A DNA stretch of 16,828 nucleotides, taken from contig CANNEJ010000004.1 of assembly GCA_947503585.1 (NCBI GenBank), positions 1-16,828 of the forward strand, read 5' to 3'. This document shows positions 6,537-13,835 of the stretch, one piece after another. Each line of letters starts with the position of its first letter. Position 1 is the first letter of the stretch. Position numbers and translations under genes: made by a program. This DNA is from Anaerolineales bacterium (GTDB taxonomy: Bacteria > Chloroflexota > Anaerolineae > Anaerolineales > UBA11657). A model generated the notes under the pieces. It searched no databases, was not told where the DNA came from, and saw only the letters and a list, made by a program, of their open reading frames with translations.

Positions 6537-8147
6537 ATGCCAATTAAATCCAACAAGAGCAAAAGCAAGTCGGGCAGCGCAGCTGCACCGGCTGCGCGCA
6601 AGCAGGCTGCTGCCAAATCCAAAGCGGCTGCTGCCCGCAAACTGGCTGCTGCCAAATCCAAAGCAGCTGCCGCCCGCAAACTGGCTGCTGCCAAATCCAA
6701 AGCGGCTGCCGCCCGCAAGCCGGCTGCTGCCAAACCGAAAGCCGCTGCCGCCCGCGCAACGCGTTCCAGCAGCCCGCGGACGCCCCAATACAAATATCTA
6801 TTGAACGAAGACCGCTTGCCAAAGGCTTGGTACAACATCAATCCAGACATGCCGGTGCCCATGAGCCCGCCGCTGCATCCCGGCACCAAACAGCCGGTCG
6901 ATCCGGAATTTTTATCTGCATTATTTCCGATGAGCTTGATCATGCAAGAGATGAGCCCGGATCGCTGGATCGAGATCCCCGAGCCCGTACGCGAAATCTA
7001 TCGCTTGTGGCGCCCCACGCCGATGTTCCGCGCCGTGCGGCTGGAGAAGGCGCTGGGTACGCCGGCGCACATTTACTACAAGTATGAGGGCGTGTCGCCG
7101 GCCGGCTCGCACAAACCGAACACAGCAGTGGCGCAGGCTTTTTATAACAAGGACGCCGGCACCAAGGCGCTCACCACCGAAACCGGAGCGGGCCAGTGGG
7201 GCTCGGCACTTTCGATGGCATGTAAATTCTTCGGGCTTGACCTCGAGGTTTATATGGTGCGCGTGTCGTACGACTCCAAGCCGTATCGGCGCTACATCAT
7301 GGAAAGCTTTGGTGCACAGGTTTACCCCAGCCCCAGCACCAACACCGAATATGGCCGCAAGGTTCTCGAAGCTGACCCGCATTCCAACGGCTCGCTCGGG
7401 ATGGCCATCTCCGAGGCGGTGATTGCAGCCGCCAGCTCAGGCGGTGCAAAAAAGTACAGCCTCGGCTCGGTGCTTGGGCATGTGCTCATGCATCAAACTG
7501 TAATTGGACTGGAAGCGCTCGAGCAAATGGAAATGGCCGGCGAATACCCGGACATGGTGATTGGCTGCACGGGCGGTGGTTCAAACTTTGCCGGCTTTTG
7601 CTATCCGTTCCTGCACCAGAACCTCACCAAGGGCCACACAACGCGCATCATTGCGGTGGAGCCGGCTGCCTGCCCCAGCCTCACCAAGGGCCGCTTTGCT
7701 TATGACTACGGCGACACGGCAGCCATGGCGCCGATTGTAAAAATGCACACACTTGGCCATACCTTCATGCCGCCGGGCATTCATGCCGGCGGCTTGCGCT
7801 ACCACGGCATGGCGCCCAGCCTGTCCGCGCTGGTGGATGGCGGCTACATCGAGGCGCGCGCGGTTTTGCAGCGCCCCACCTTTGCCGCGGCGCTGCAGTT
7901 TGCCGCTTCCGAAGGCATCCTGCCTGCACCGGAAGCCGCGCACGCCGTTCGCGCGGCAATTGATGAAGCGCTGGTTTGCAAGCGCAACAATGTGAAGAAG
8001 GTGATTGCGTTTAACCTGTGCGGCCACGGCCACTTTGACATGGCTGCCTATGATGCTTACCACAACGGGCAGCTGCAGGATTACGAATATCCGGCCGCAG
8101 AAGTGGAAGAAGCGATGACCCATCTGCCCCAAGTTGACTTTGCTTAG
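6537..8147 (+). CDS. trpB: Tryptophan synthase beta chain, TrpB2 type, with Lys/Ala-rich N-terminal tail
   Basis: PLP-dependent enzyme joining indole and serine to make tryptophan; TrpB2 forms often work without a tightly bound TrpA. The catalytic core starts near residue 84. K193 in G-S-H-K-P-N is the PLP Schiff-base lysine, E215 in T-E-T-G-A-G-Q-W-G is the catalytic Glu position, and G-C-T-G-G-G-S-N (343-350) is the phosphate-binding loop. The long region between W-R-P-T-P and the PLP lysine, and the C-terminal F-N-L-C-G-H-G-H-F-D-M, are typical of TrpB2. Odd feature: residues 1-83 form a low-complexity basic tail with four 13-residue units x-A-A-A-K-S-K-A-A-A-A-R-K (23-74), resembling histone H1/AlgP tails. 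The ATG is well supported by GGAG at 6526-6529 and the upstream promoter, so the tail is probably translated. No trpA or other trp gene is in the window. Confidence 0.93.
   Translation: MPIKSNKSKSKSGSAAAPAARKQAAAKSKAAAARKLAAAKSKAAAARKLAAAKSKAAAARKPAAAKPKAAAARATRSSSPRTPQYKYLLNEDRLPKAWYNINPDMPVPMSPPLHPGTKQPVDPEFLSALFPMSLIMQEMSPDRWIEIPEPVREIYRLWRPTPMFRAVRLEKALGTPAHIYYKYEGVSPAGSHKPNTAVAQAFYNKDAGTKALTTETGAGQWGSALSMACKFFGLDLEVYMVRVSYDSKPYRRYIMESFGAQVYPSPSTNTEYGRKVLEADPHSNGSLGMAISEAVIAAASSGGAKKYSLGSVLGHVLMHQTVIGLEALEQMEMAGEYPDMVIGCTGGGSNFAGFCYPFLHQNLTKGHTTRIIAVEPAACPSLTKGRFAYDYGDTAAMAPIVKMHTLGHTFMPPGIHAGGLRYHGMAPSLSALVDGGYIEARAVLQRPTFAAALQFAASEGILPAPEAAHAVRAAIDEALVCKRNNVKKVIAFNLCGHGHFDMAAYDAYHNGQLQDYEYPAAEVEEAMTHLPQVDFA
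6603..6758 (+). repeat. 39-bp tandem repeat, four units, inside trpB2
   Basis: Four in-frame units start at 6603, 6642, 6681 and 6720. Units 2 and 3 differ at only two of 39 bases, while unit 4 is the most diverged. Each encodes one x-A-A-A-K-S-K-A-A-A-A-R-K block. Because units are multiples of three, copy-number slippage would lengthen or shorten the tail without breaking the enzyme frame. Confidence 0.95.
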
Positions 8148-8155
8148 CACCGGTC

Positions 8156-8196
8156 CGTGCGCTGCGCGCTGCAATTCATGCGGCGCACAGCGCACG
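8156..8196. terminator. Strong 41-nt hairpin after trpB2 (terminator or mRNA 3' stabiliser)
   Basis: Outer arms CGTGCGCTG (8156-8164) and CAGCGCACG (8188-8196) pair perfectly. After one C/A mismatch, GCGCTGCA (8166-8173) pairs with TGCGGCGC (8179-8186) through one G-U wobble, leaving the loop ATTCA. That is 17 pairs in 41 bases, starting nine bases after the stop. No T-run follows on the plus strand, so a classic intrinsic terminator is not shown; an RNA-stabilising or processing role is as likely. The rest of the gap to 8279 holds only a weaker GTGCG/CGCAC inverted repeat around 8247-8265. Confidence 0.6.
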
Positions 8197-8279
8197 CGGG
8201 GCCAACGTCGCAGCGCGCACCAGCCAGAAGCAGCGTGTTTCCGGGGGTGCGCAAATTTTTACGCACGGGGATCCACAAC

Positions 8280-9212
8280 ATGAGATATGTCACTTTCTCC
8301 CAGAAGAACAGCCCGCACCTCGGCGCAGTGGTGGATGGCGCTGTGTTTGATGTGGGACGCGCCTGCCGCGGTTATTGGCGCCAGTCTGCGCGGAGCTTGA
8401 AAGGCATTGCCATACCCACCACACTTGACGCACTGCTGCAGGGCGGCGAAAAGACCTGGGTACAGGCAGCGCGCGCGGTGGCGTGGGCCACAAAACGCCA
8501 TACACCCGTCGGGCGGCTGGACCGCCTGCAGCTGCTGGCCCCGCTGCCCCATCCCGGCAAGATTCTGTGCGTCGGCCTCAACTACCGGCGGCATGCAGCC
8601 GAATCCGGAATGGCCGCACCACTCACGCCGGTGCTCTTCTCCAAATTTAGTAACAGCATTGCTGCGCCGGACGAGCGCGTGCCGCTGCCCGCCAACGCCG
8701 AGCAATACGACTATGAAGCCGAACTGGCTGTGGTGATTGGCAAACGCGCCCGCAATGTATCCAAGCGCGAGGCGCTCTCTTATGTCTTCGGTTATTGCAA
8801 CAGCAACGACCTGAGCGCGCGCGATTTGCAGATGCGCACCAGCCAGTGGCTGCTGGGCAAAACCCCGGACAAGTTTTTGCCATTGGGCCCGTGCATTGTG
8901 TCTGCAGACGAAGTGCCCAATCCGCAAAAGCTGCGCATCCGCTGCTGGGTGAACGGCCAGCAGCGCCAGGACTCCAACACTGCGGACATGATCTTCAGCG
9001 TTGCGCACGTCATCAGCTACGCCAGCCAGTACTTTACGCTTGAGCCCGGCGATGTGATCAGCACCGGCACGCCCGAGGGCGTAATCTTTGGCATGCAGCA
9101 GAAGCAATGGCTGCGCCCCGGTGATAGCGTGGCGGTGGAAGTGGGCGACTTTGGCAGGCTCACAAACCTGATGGTGAATGTGCCGCGGGCCGCGGGCGCC
9201 AAGGCGCGATGA
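8280..9212 (+). CDS. Fumarylacetoacetate hydrolase (FAH)-family protein
   Basis: 310 residues from the ATG at 8280. The frame stays open upstream to 8157, but that part would run through the hairpin and shows no family similarity, so I chose M-R-Y-V-T-F. A short G-run (8267-8270) is the only ribosome-site candidate. FAH-fold metal ligands are E146 and E148 (Y-D-Y-E-A-E-L-A-V-V-I-G) and D177 (N-D-L-S-A-R-D-L-Q). Other hallmarks are V-G-L-N-Y-R-R-H-A-A-E, G-K-T-P-D-K-F-L-P-L-G-P and I-S-T-G-T-P-E-G-V-I-F-G. The family includes 2-keto-3-deoxy sugar-acid dehydratases, oxaloacetate decarboxylases, hydratases/isomerases of aromatic catabolism and acylpyruvases; the sequence does not decide. It overlaps the epimerase gene by ATGA, so the two are translationally coupled and may act in one sugar-acid or keto-acid pathway. 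Confidence 0.9.
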   Translation: MRYVTFSQKNSPHLGAVVDGAVFDVGRACRGYWRQSARSLKGIAIPTTLDALLQGGEKTWVQAARAVAWATKRHTPVGRLDRLQLLAPLPHPGKILCVGLNYRRHAAESGMAAPLTPVLFSKFSNSIAAPDERVPLPANAEQYDYEAELAVVIGKRARNVSKREALSYVFGYCNSNDLSARDLQMRTSQWLLGKTPDKFLPLGPCIVSADEVPNPQKLRIRCWVNGQQRQDSNTADMIFSVAHVISYASQYFTLEPGDVISTGTPEGVIFGMQQKQWLRPGDSVAVEVGDFGRLTNLMVNVPRAAGAKAR

Positions 9213-10189
9213 CAGCCGGCGAAAGATTCCTTGTAACGGGCGCACTGGGCTGCATTGGCGCGTGGGTGGTGCGCACGCTGGTGCGTGAAGGCGTGCCCAC
9301 GGTGGTCTTCGATGTGGCCAGCGACCCGCACCGCTTGCGGCTGGTGATGACGAGCGCAGAACTGGAGCGCGTGAAGTTTGTCACCGGTGACATCACCGAC
9401 CTCTCCGCGGTTGAAGCCGTGATGAAAGACCACGGCATCACACATGTAATTCATCTAGCGGCTTTGCAGGTTCCCTTTTGCAAGGCTGATCCCAGCCTCG
9501 GCGCACGCGTAAATGTGGTGGGCACCGTAAACATGTTTGCAGCCGCAAAGCGCGCCGGGCTGCGCCAGCTGGCGTATGCCAGCAGCATTGCGGTGTACGG
9601 CCACAGCGAAGATTACCCCGGCGGGCCGCTGGCACACGATGCCGCACCGCGGCCGCATGTGCTCTACGGCGTTTACAAGCTGGCCAACGAAGGCACCGCC
9701 CGCGTCTACTGGGCCGATGATGGCATTGCCAGTATTGGCCTGCGCCCCTATACCGTGTACGGGCCGGGCCGTGACCAGGGCCTGACCTCAAGCCCGACGC
9801 GCGCCATGCTGGCAGCCGCTGCCGGCGAACCTTTCCACATTCCATTTGGCGGGCGCTGCGTGTATCAGTACACGCATGATACGGCCGCTGCGTTCATCAC
9901 TGCAGCGCGCGCACCCGCCAGCGGCGCTGCGGTTTACAATTTGGGGGGCAATGCCGTGCACATGCGCGACATTGTGCAAGCGATTGAGGCTGCGGCACCA
10001 ACTGCGCGCGGGCGCATCACCTTTGACGACAAGCCGCTGCCCTTTCCGGAGAATATGGATGATGCGGCGGCACGCGCTGCGCTTGGCGCGCTGCCCGTAA
10101 CCCCGCTAAAAGCAGGCGTTTTGGAGACCGTGCAGATGTTTGCGGCTGCGCTGGCAAGTCGCCAGTTGGTTTATAACGCGCCGAATTAG
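9209..10189 (+). CDS. NAD(P)-dependent epimerase/dehydratase (extended SDR)
   Basis: 326 residues; the ATG overlaps the previous stop (ATGA). The Rossmann dinucleotide motif is V-T-G-A-L-G-C-I-G (residues 9-17). D35 after strand beta-2 (V-V-F-D-V) favours NAD over NADP. G-D-I-T-D-L and H-L-A-A-L-Q-V follow. The active site has S125/S126 (Y-A-S-S-I-A-V-Y-G) and the Y153-x-x-x-K157 pair (Y-G-V-Y-K), then L-R-P-Y-T-V-Y-G-P-G-R-D, the typical extended-SDR substrate loop. Members convert nucleotide sugars, or oxidise uronates and other sugar acids. Coupling to an FAH-fold enzyme hints at catabolism of a sugar acid or a related carbonyl substrate rather than polysaccharide synthesis, but this is inference. 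Confidence 0.9.
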   Translation: MTAGERFLVTGALGCIGAWVVRTLVREGVPTVVFDVASDPHRLRLVMTSAELERVKFVTGDITDLSAVEAVMKDHGITHVIHLAALQVPFCKADPSLGARVNVVGTVNMFAAAKRAGLRQLAYASSIAVYGHSEDYPGGPLAHDAAPRPHVLYGVYKLANEGTARVYWADDGIASIGLRPYTVYGPGRDQGLTSSPTRAMLAAAAGEPFHIPFGGRCVYQYTHDTAAAFITAARAPASGAAVYNLGGNAVHMRDIVQAIEAAAPTARGRITFDDKPLPFPENMDDAAARAALGALPVTPLKAGVLETVQMFAAALASRQLVYNAPN

Positions 10190-10224
10190 AACTGCGCCGC
10201 ACACCTGCGCAGCACTTGCAAAGC

Positions 10225-10246
10225 GCGCTGCAGTCGCTTGCAGCGC
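10225..10246. promoter_or_regulatory. Perfect 8-bp hairpin before the ABC ATPase gene
   Basis: GCGCTGCA (10225-10232) and TGCAGCGC (10239-10246) flank the six-base loop GTCGCT, in the 82-base gap between the epimerase stop and the ATPase ribosome site. No T-run follows on either strand. It may weaken read-through, mark an RNA processing point or be a REP-like element. Confidence 0.4.
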
Positions 10247-10260
10247 AGCCCCGGGCTAAC

Positions 10261-10266
10261 AAGGAG
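10261..10266 (+). promoter_or_regulatory. Ribosome binding site AAGGAG of the ABC ATPase gene
   Basis: AAGGAG with a five-base spacer to the ATG at 10272 fixes that start. It is the strongest Shine-Dalgarno seen on the plus strand of this window. Confidence 0.85.
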
Positions 10267-10271
10267 AACGT

Positions 10272-11033
<762 letters not shown>

Positions 11034-11099
11034 CGCTGCGCAACCGGCGGCGGAGATGCCAACCGCCAATCTGGCGCGCGCGCTGCGCTGCGCGTTACG

Positions 11100-11513
11100 C
11101 TAGTCCGCGATGGCGTGCGCCTTCAGTTCCGACAGTGTCATATATTGCAGCGCACCTTCATGCGTCGCCTCCAAGTCCACCGGCGCAGCCTTACCGGCAT
11201 CCAGCGCCTCCTTCCAGCGCGCAGCACATACACACCAGCGGTCCCCGGGCTGCAAGCCGGCGAAGCCAAACTGCGGTGCCGGCGTGCTAAGGTCGTTGCC
11301 GGTGGCTTTGCTAAAGCTCAAAAACTCAGCGGTAACCATAGTGCACACCACGTGCACTCCGTGGTCATCCGGGCCGGTATCGCAGCAGCCATCGCGGAAA
11401 AAACCGGTGAGCGGCGCCCTGCTGCACTCTTTGAGTTTGCCGCCCAGCACATTGCGGGCTGCGGGTTTGCGGCCCGTGCCGTTGGAATGACCGTTGCCGG
11501 AAATTGTGCTCAC
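11100..11513 (-). CDS. DUF2237-family protein
   Basis: 137 residues from a GTG, supported by AAGGGG (plus-strand 11523-11528) nine bases upstream. It carries the DUF2237 hallmarks: N-V-L-G near residue 21, T-G-F-F-R-D-G-C-C-D-T-G-P-D-D (36-50), C57, A-E-F-L-x-F-S-K-x-x-G-N-D-L-S-T-P (62-78), G-D-R-W-C-V-C-A-A-R-W (90-100) and L-E-A-T-H-E (114-119). Six cysteines (30, 43, 44, 57, 94, 96) in conserved positions suggest a metal site or redox chemistry, but no function is established for the family. No signal peptide. The first ~18 residues (Gly/Ser/Asn-rich) precede the domain and may be disordered. It follows the DUF169 gene by 21 bases, so the two probably share a transcript. The 66-base gap to the convergent ATPase gene holds GC-rich short inverted repeats but no clear terminator. 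Confidence 0.88.
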   Translation of the reverse strand: MSTISGNGHSNGTGRKPAARNVLGGKLKECSRAPLTGFFRDGCCDTGPDDHGVHVVCTMVTAEFLSFSKATGNDLSTPAPQFGFAGLQPGDRWCVCAARWKEALDAGKAAPVDLEATHEGALQYMTLSELKAHAIAD

Positions 11514-11534
11514 ATATCTGCGCCCCTTAGAAAA

Positions 11535-12251
11535 TCAGGCAGCTGCCACTGCTGCGCGCTTCTCAATATAGTAATGGCCCATGGTTGCATTTGCTGCAAG
11601 CTTGGCCGCCAGCGCCAATTTTACTGCAGGCCACTTGGCAGCCGGAATTGAAAGGTACATTTCCGAGTCGGGCAGGTCACTATTAACGCGATTGCCCTTG
11701 CAGCCAAATGAAGCCGATGCTGTGCCGCTCGCTACGGTGAGCGGCAGTACCGCGCAAGCCGGCCGCCCCAGCGCATTGGTAAGCGGGTTGCCCGCGCCAG
11801 CTTGCAGCGCAGCTTCATACAGCAGCATTGCCTGCGCCGGCTGCGCCGCAATCAAAATCACATCCGCAGCAAAGCCGGGGTTGTCTGCCGGCCCATAAGC
11901 CACGGCGCGTGGCGTGCTGGCCAGCACCGGAATGCCAGCAACTTCTTCCGGCGCCAGATAGCCGCACTCTGTCATCAAACCGATGGCCTGACCCAATTCA
12001 CCGGCACGCTCGGGCGAGAGTTCAAGCCGGTGGGTATGACAGCCCACCGCACAATTAAAATGGTCGCTGGCAAGCGTATAAAACGACCGGCCGGCCGCGG
12101 CCTGCGGCCAGAAGCCACAGCCTGCGGCAAGCGCCGGGCCATCCCAGCGCGGCAGCCCGGCCGGCACGCTCTGCAAAAATCCGATAGCAATGGGCGGCTG
12201 GCGCAGCCCGAGCAGCATTTGAACCTCAGGCTCAGGATTTAGACGGGACAT
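11535..12251 (-). CDS. DUF169-family protein
   Basis: 238 residues from an ATG with GGAG (complement at 12259-12262) seven bases upstream. DUF169 features are P-P-I-A-I-G-F near the N-terminus, A-A-G-C-G-F-W (C45), C67-A-V-G-C71 in a H-F-N-C-A-V-G-C-H stretch, G-L-M-T-E-C-G-Y-L (C96) and the C-terminal F-G-C-K-G-N-R-V-N-S-D-L-P-D-S-E-M-Y. The repeated conserved cysteines suggest a metal or cofactor site. The family has no settled function that I know of. No signal peptide or membrane segment is seen, so probably cytoplasmic. It lies downstream of moaB (81-base gap with a strong hairpin) and upstream of the DUF2237 gene (21-base gap). Both DUF proteins are Cys-rich, which makes a joint metal-related role an idea to test, not a conclusion. 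Confidence 0.85.
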   Translation of the reverse strand: MSRLNPEPEVQMLLGLRQPPIAIGFLQSVPAGLPRWDGPALAAGCGFWPQAAAGRSFYTLASDHFNCAVGCHTHRLELSPERAGELGQAIGLMTECGYLAPEEVAGIPVLASTPRAVAYGPADNPGFAADVILIAAQPAQAMLLYEAALQAGAGNPLTNALGRPACAVLPLTVASGTASASFGCKGNRVNSDLPDSEMYLSIPAAKWPAVKLALAAKLAANATMGHYYIEKRAAVAAA

Positions 12252-12293
12252 TTATTTACTCCGAGTCGAAAAGTTTTGATTGAGATTGAAATT

Positions 12294-12323
12294 GCGCTGC
12301 CGGTGCACGATGACCGGCAGCGC
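12294..12323. terminator. Perfect 10-bp hairpin between moaB and the DUF169 gene
   Basis: GCGCTGCCGG (12294-12303) and CCGGCAGCGC (12314-12323) pair exactly around a ten-base loop, starting nine bases beyond the moaB stop on the minus strand. The minus-strand bases that follow read AATTTC, a poor U-tract, so it is a possible weak terminator or an mRNA processing/stability hairpin. The AT-rich stretch between it and the DUF169 ribosome site could hold a separate promoter, but I see no clear hexamers. Confidence 0.5.
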
Positions 12324-12332
12324 GCATGATTG

Positions 12333-12848
12333 TCAGCGCCCTACTTCCCAAGCCAGATGCTCCAGCTCAGGCGCAATGAGTTTTTCCCACGCCAGCTTGA
12401 CCGCCGCATGCGAACCCGGTGTGCAAAACACAACACTGCCGCGATACACACCGGCGGTTGCGCGCGACAGCATCGCCGCCGCACCCACCTGCTCAAAGCT
12501 GAGCATGCGAAACAGTTCGCCAAAGCCCGGCATGACTTTTTCGAGGCGCCCGCTGATCACGTCAAAAGTAGTATCGCGCGGCGCGATGCCCGTGCCGCCG
12601 TTGAAGAGTATCAAGCGCGCCCCACCCGCCGCCATTTCATCAAGCGCTGCCGCCACCTGGTCCGGCTCATCTTTGATGATGCGATAGCCGGTGCTGGTGT
12701 GGCCAGCGGCAGCAATCTGCGCCCGCAGGTATTGCGCGTTGGTGTCTGTTAGTTCCGTACGCGTGTCGCTGACCGTAACAATGGCAATTGCCACCGCGCC
12801 ACGCGCCGCGGCAATCGCCTTGTGCTGCTGTGTACTTTCGGATGTCAC
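12333..12848 (-). CDS. moaB: Molybdenum cofactor biosynthesis protein B (MoaB/MogA family)
   Basis: 171 residues from a GTG, matching E. coli MoaB (170). The frame stays open upstream to 12998, but AGAGGA (complement at 12854-12859) sits five bases before this GTG and the added residues are unlike the family. Motifs: A-I-V-T-V-S-D-T-R (22-30), F-N-G-G-T-G-I-A-P-R-D (82-92, molybdopterin-binding loop), V-M-P-G-F-G-E-L-F-R-M-L-S-F-E-Q-V-G (105-122), S-R-A-T-A-G-V-Y (128-135) and C-T-P-G-S (142-146). Family role: binding and adenylating molybdopterin before metal insertion, in the cytoplasm; some MoaB proteins keep only the fold. No other Mo-cofactor gene is nearby. The 162-base gap upstream to the permease gene holds no convincing promoter. 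Confidence 0.93.
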   Translation of the reverse strand: MTSESTQQHKAIAAARGAVAIAIVTVSDTRTELTDTNAQYLRAQIAAAGHTSTGYRIIKDEPDQVAAALDEMAAGGARLILFNGGTGIAPRDTTFDVISGRLEKVMPGFGELFRMLSFEQVGAAAMLSRATAGVYRGSVVFCTPGSHAAVKLAWEKLIAPELEHLAWEVGR

Positions 12849-12853
12849 GGTTG

Positions 12854-12859
12854 TCCTCT
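12854..12859 (-). promoter_or_regulatory. Ribosome binding site that fixes the moaB start
   Basis: On the minus strand AGAGGA precedes the GTG at 12848 by five bases. It argues for the 171-residue MoaB and against the 50-codon longer reading frame. Confidence 0.7.
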
Positions 12860-13010
12860 GTTTATGAACATCATTGCGGCGCGCCGGCCGGTTGGCTTTG
12901 CTTGCACGCGCCAACAATACCACGCACTGCCCGGCACTTTGCCGCGTGCCAGGCGCGCAGCCCTGTCCGCGCGCTTTTTGTGCAGCTGCCGCTCGCATTG
13001 GGCCGGGGCA

Positions 13011-13835
13011 TCACCGCGCGGCGCCAGCTTGCCACACGCTGTGGTACAGCCAAGCTGCGCCAAACAGCAGCGCACAAGTGAGCACTATGGCACTGCCGGC
13101 CGCCACAGAAAAATAGTACGAGGCATACAGGCCGGCAGTTGCGGAGCATGCGGCCAGCAATGCGGCAATCGCCATCATGCGCGGCAGCCGGTTGGTTAGC
13201 ATTGCCGCGGCTGCCGCCGGCGTCACAAGCAACGCAGAAGTGAGCACCACACCAGCCACCTTCAGGCCCGTCACCACCATCAACGCCAGCAGTGCCAGCA
13301 AGCCATAGCGCACAAGATCAGGACTAAGCCCCATTACTTGCGCATGCAAAGGATCAAATGATGTGAGTTCCAGCTCCTTGTGAAACAGCGCCAAAACCAG
13401 CAAGACAAGCGCGCACATGGCCGCAATCAGCAGCAAGTCTGCGCGCGTGACGCCCAGGATGTTGCCAAACAAAATATGCGTGAAGTCGCGGTAAGAACGC
13501 ATGCTACTGAGCATCAAAATACCAAGGGCAAACATGGCGGTGAACAGCACACCGATGGCGGTGTCTTCGCGCACAGTTGCGCGCCGTGAGATCCACCCGA
13601 TGCCCAGCGCCGTAAGCAGCCCGGCCGCCAGCGCGCCCACAAAAAGATTCCAGCCGTAGAGGTAGGCCACCACCACGCCCGGCAGCGCGGTATGCGCCAG
13701 CGCATCTCCAATGAAAGCCATGCGCCGCAGCACCACATACACACCCAGCACCGCACAGGTGACGCCCACCAGCAGCGCGGCCAGCAGCCCCGTTTGCATG
13801 AAGGTAAATTGGAGCGGGGCAAGCAGCCAGTTCAT
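13011..13835 (-). CDS. znuB: Zinc/manganese ABC transporter permease (ZnuB/MntB, ABC-3 family)
   Basis: 274 residues, almost wholly hydrophobic, with about eight membrane segments. Family landmarks are V-L-R-R-M-A-F-I-G-D-A-L-A-H-T-A-L-P-G-V near the N-terminus, the segment ending in D-T-A-I-G-V-L-F-T-A-M-F-A-L-G-I, F-G-N-I-L-G-V, D-P-L-H-A-Q-V-M-G-L and the conserved K-V-A-G-V-V-L-T-S-A-L-L-V-T-P-A-A-A-A. It forms the membrane channel of the importer. The ATG overlaps the stop of the ATPase gene (ATGA), so translation is coupled. Iron-, manganese- and zinc-type permeases of this family are not separable by eye; the symbol follows the zinc-like binding protein in the same operon. Confidence 0.9.
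   Translation of the reverse strand: MNWLLAPLQFTFMQTGLLAALLVGVTCAVLGVYVVLRRMAFIGDALAHTALPGVVVAYLYGWNLFVGALAAGLLTALGIGWISRRATVREDTAIGVLFTAMFALGILMLSSMRSYRDFTHILFGNILGVTRADLLLIAAMCALVLLVLALFHKELELTSFDPLHAQVMGLSPDLVRYGLLALLALMVVTGLKVAGVVLTSALLVTPAAAAAMLTNRLPRMMAIAALLAACSATAGLYASYYFSVAAGSAIVLTCALLFGAAWLYHSVWQAGAAR

Noticed and set aside
6603..6758. CRISPR-like or VNTR-only interpretation of the 39-bp repeats
   Set aside because: There are no spacers between units; they are contiguous, in frame and encode a regular Lys/Ala pattern.
8157..8279. N-terminal extension of the FAH-family protein
   Set aside because: It would be encoded by the strong hairpin and shows no FAH similarity; the ATG at 8280 gives the normal length.
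11034..11099. Bidirectional terminator between the convergent ATPase and DUF2237 genes
   Set aside because: Only short 5-6 bp inverted matches (for example TAACGC/GCGTTA with a 55-base loop) and no T-runs; not enough to call.
12849..12998. 50-codon N-terminal extension of MoaB
   Set aside because: The GTG at 12848 has AGAGGA at proper spacing and yields the family's usual length.
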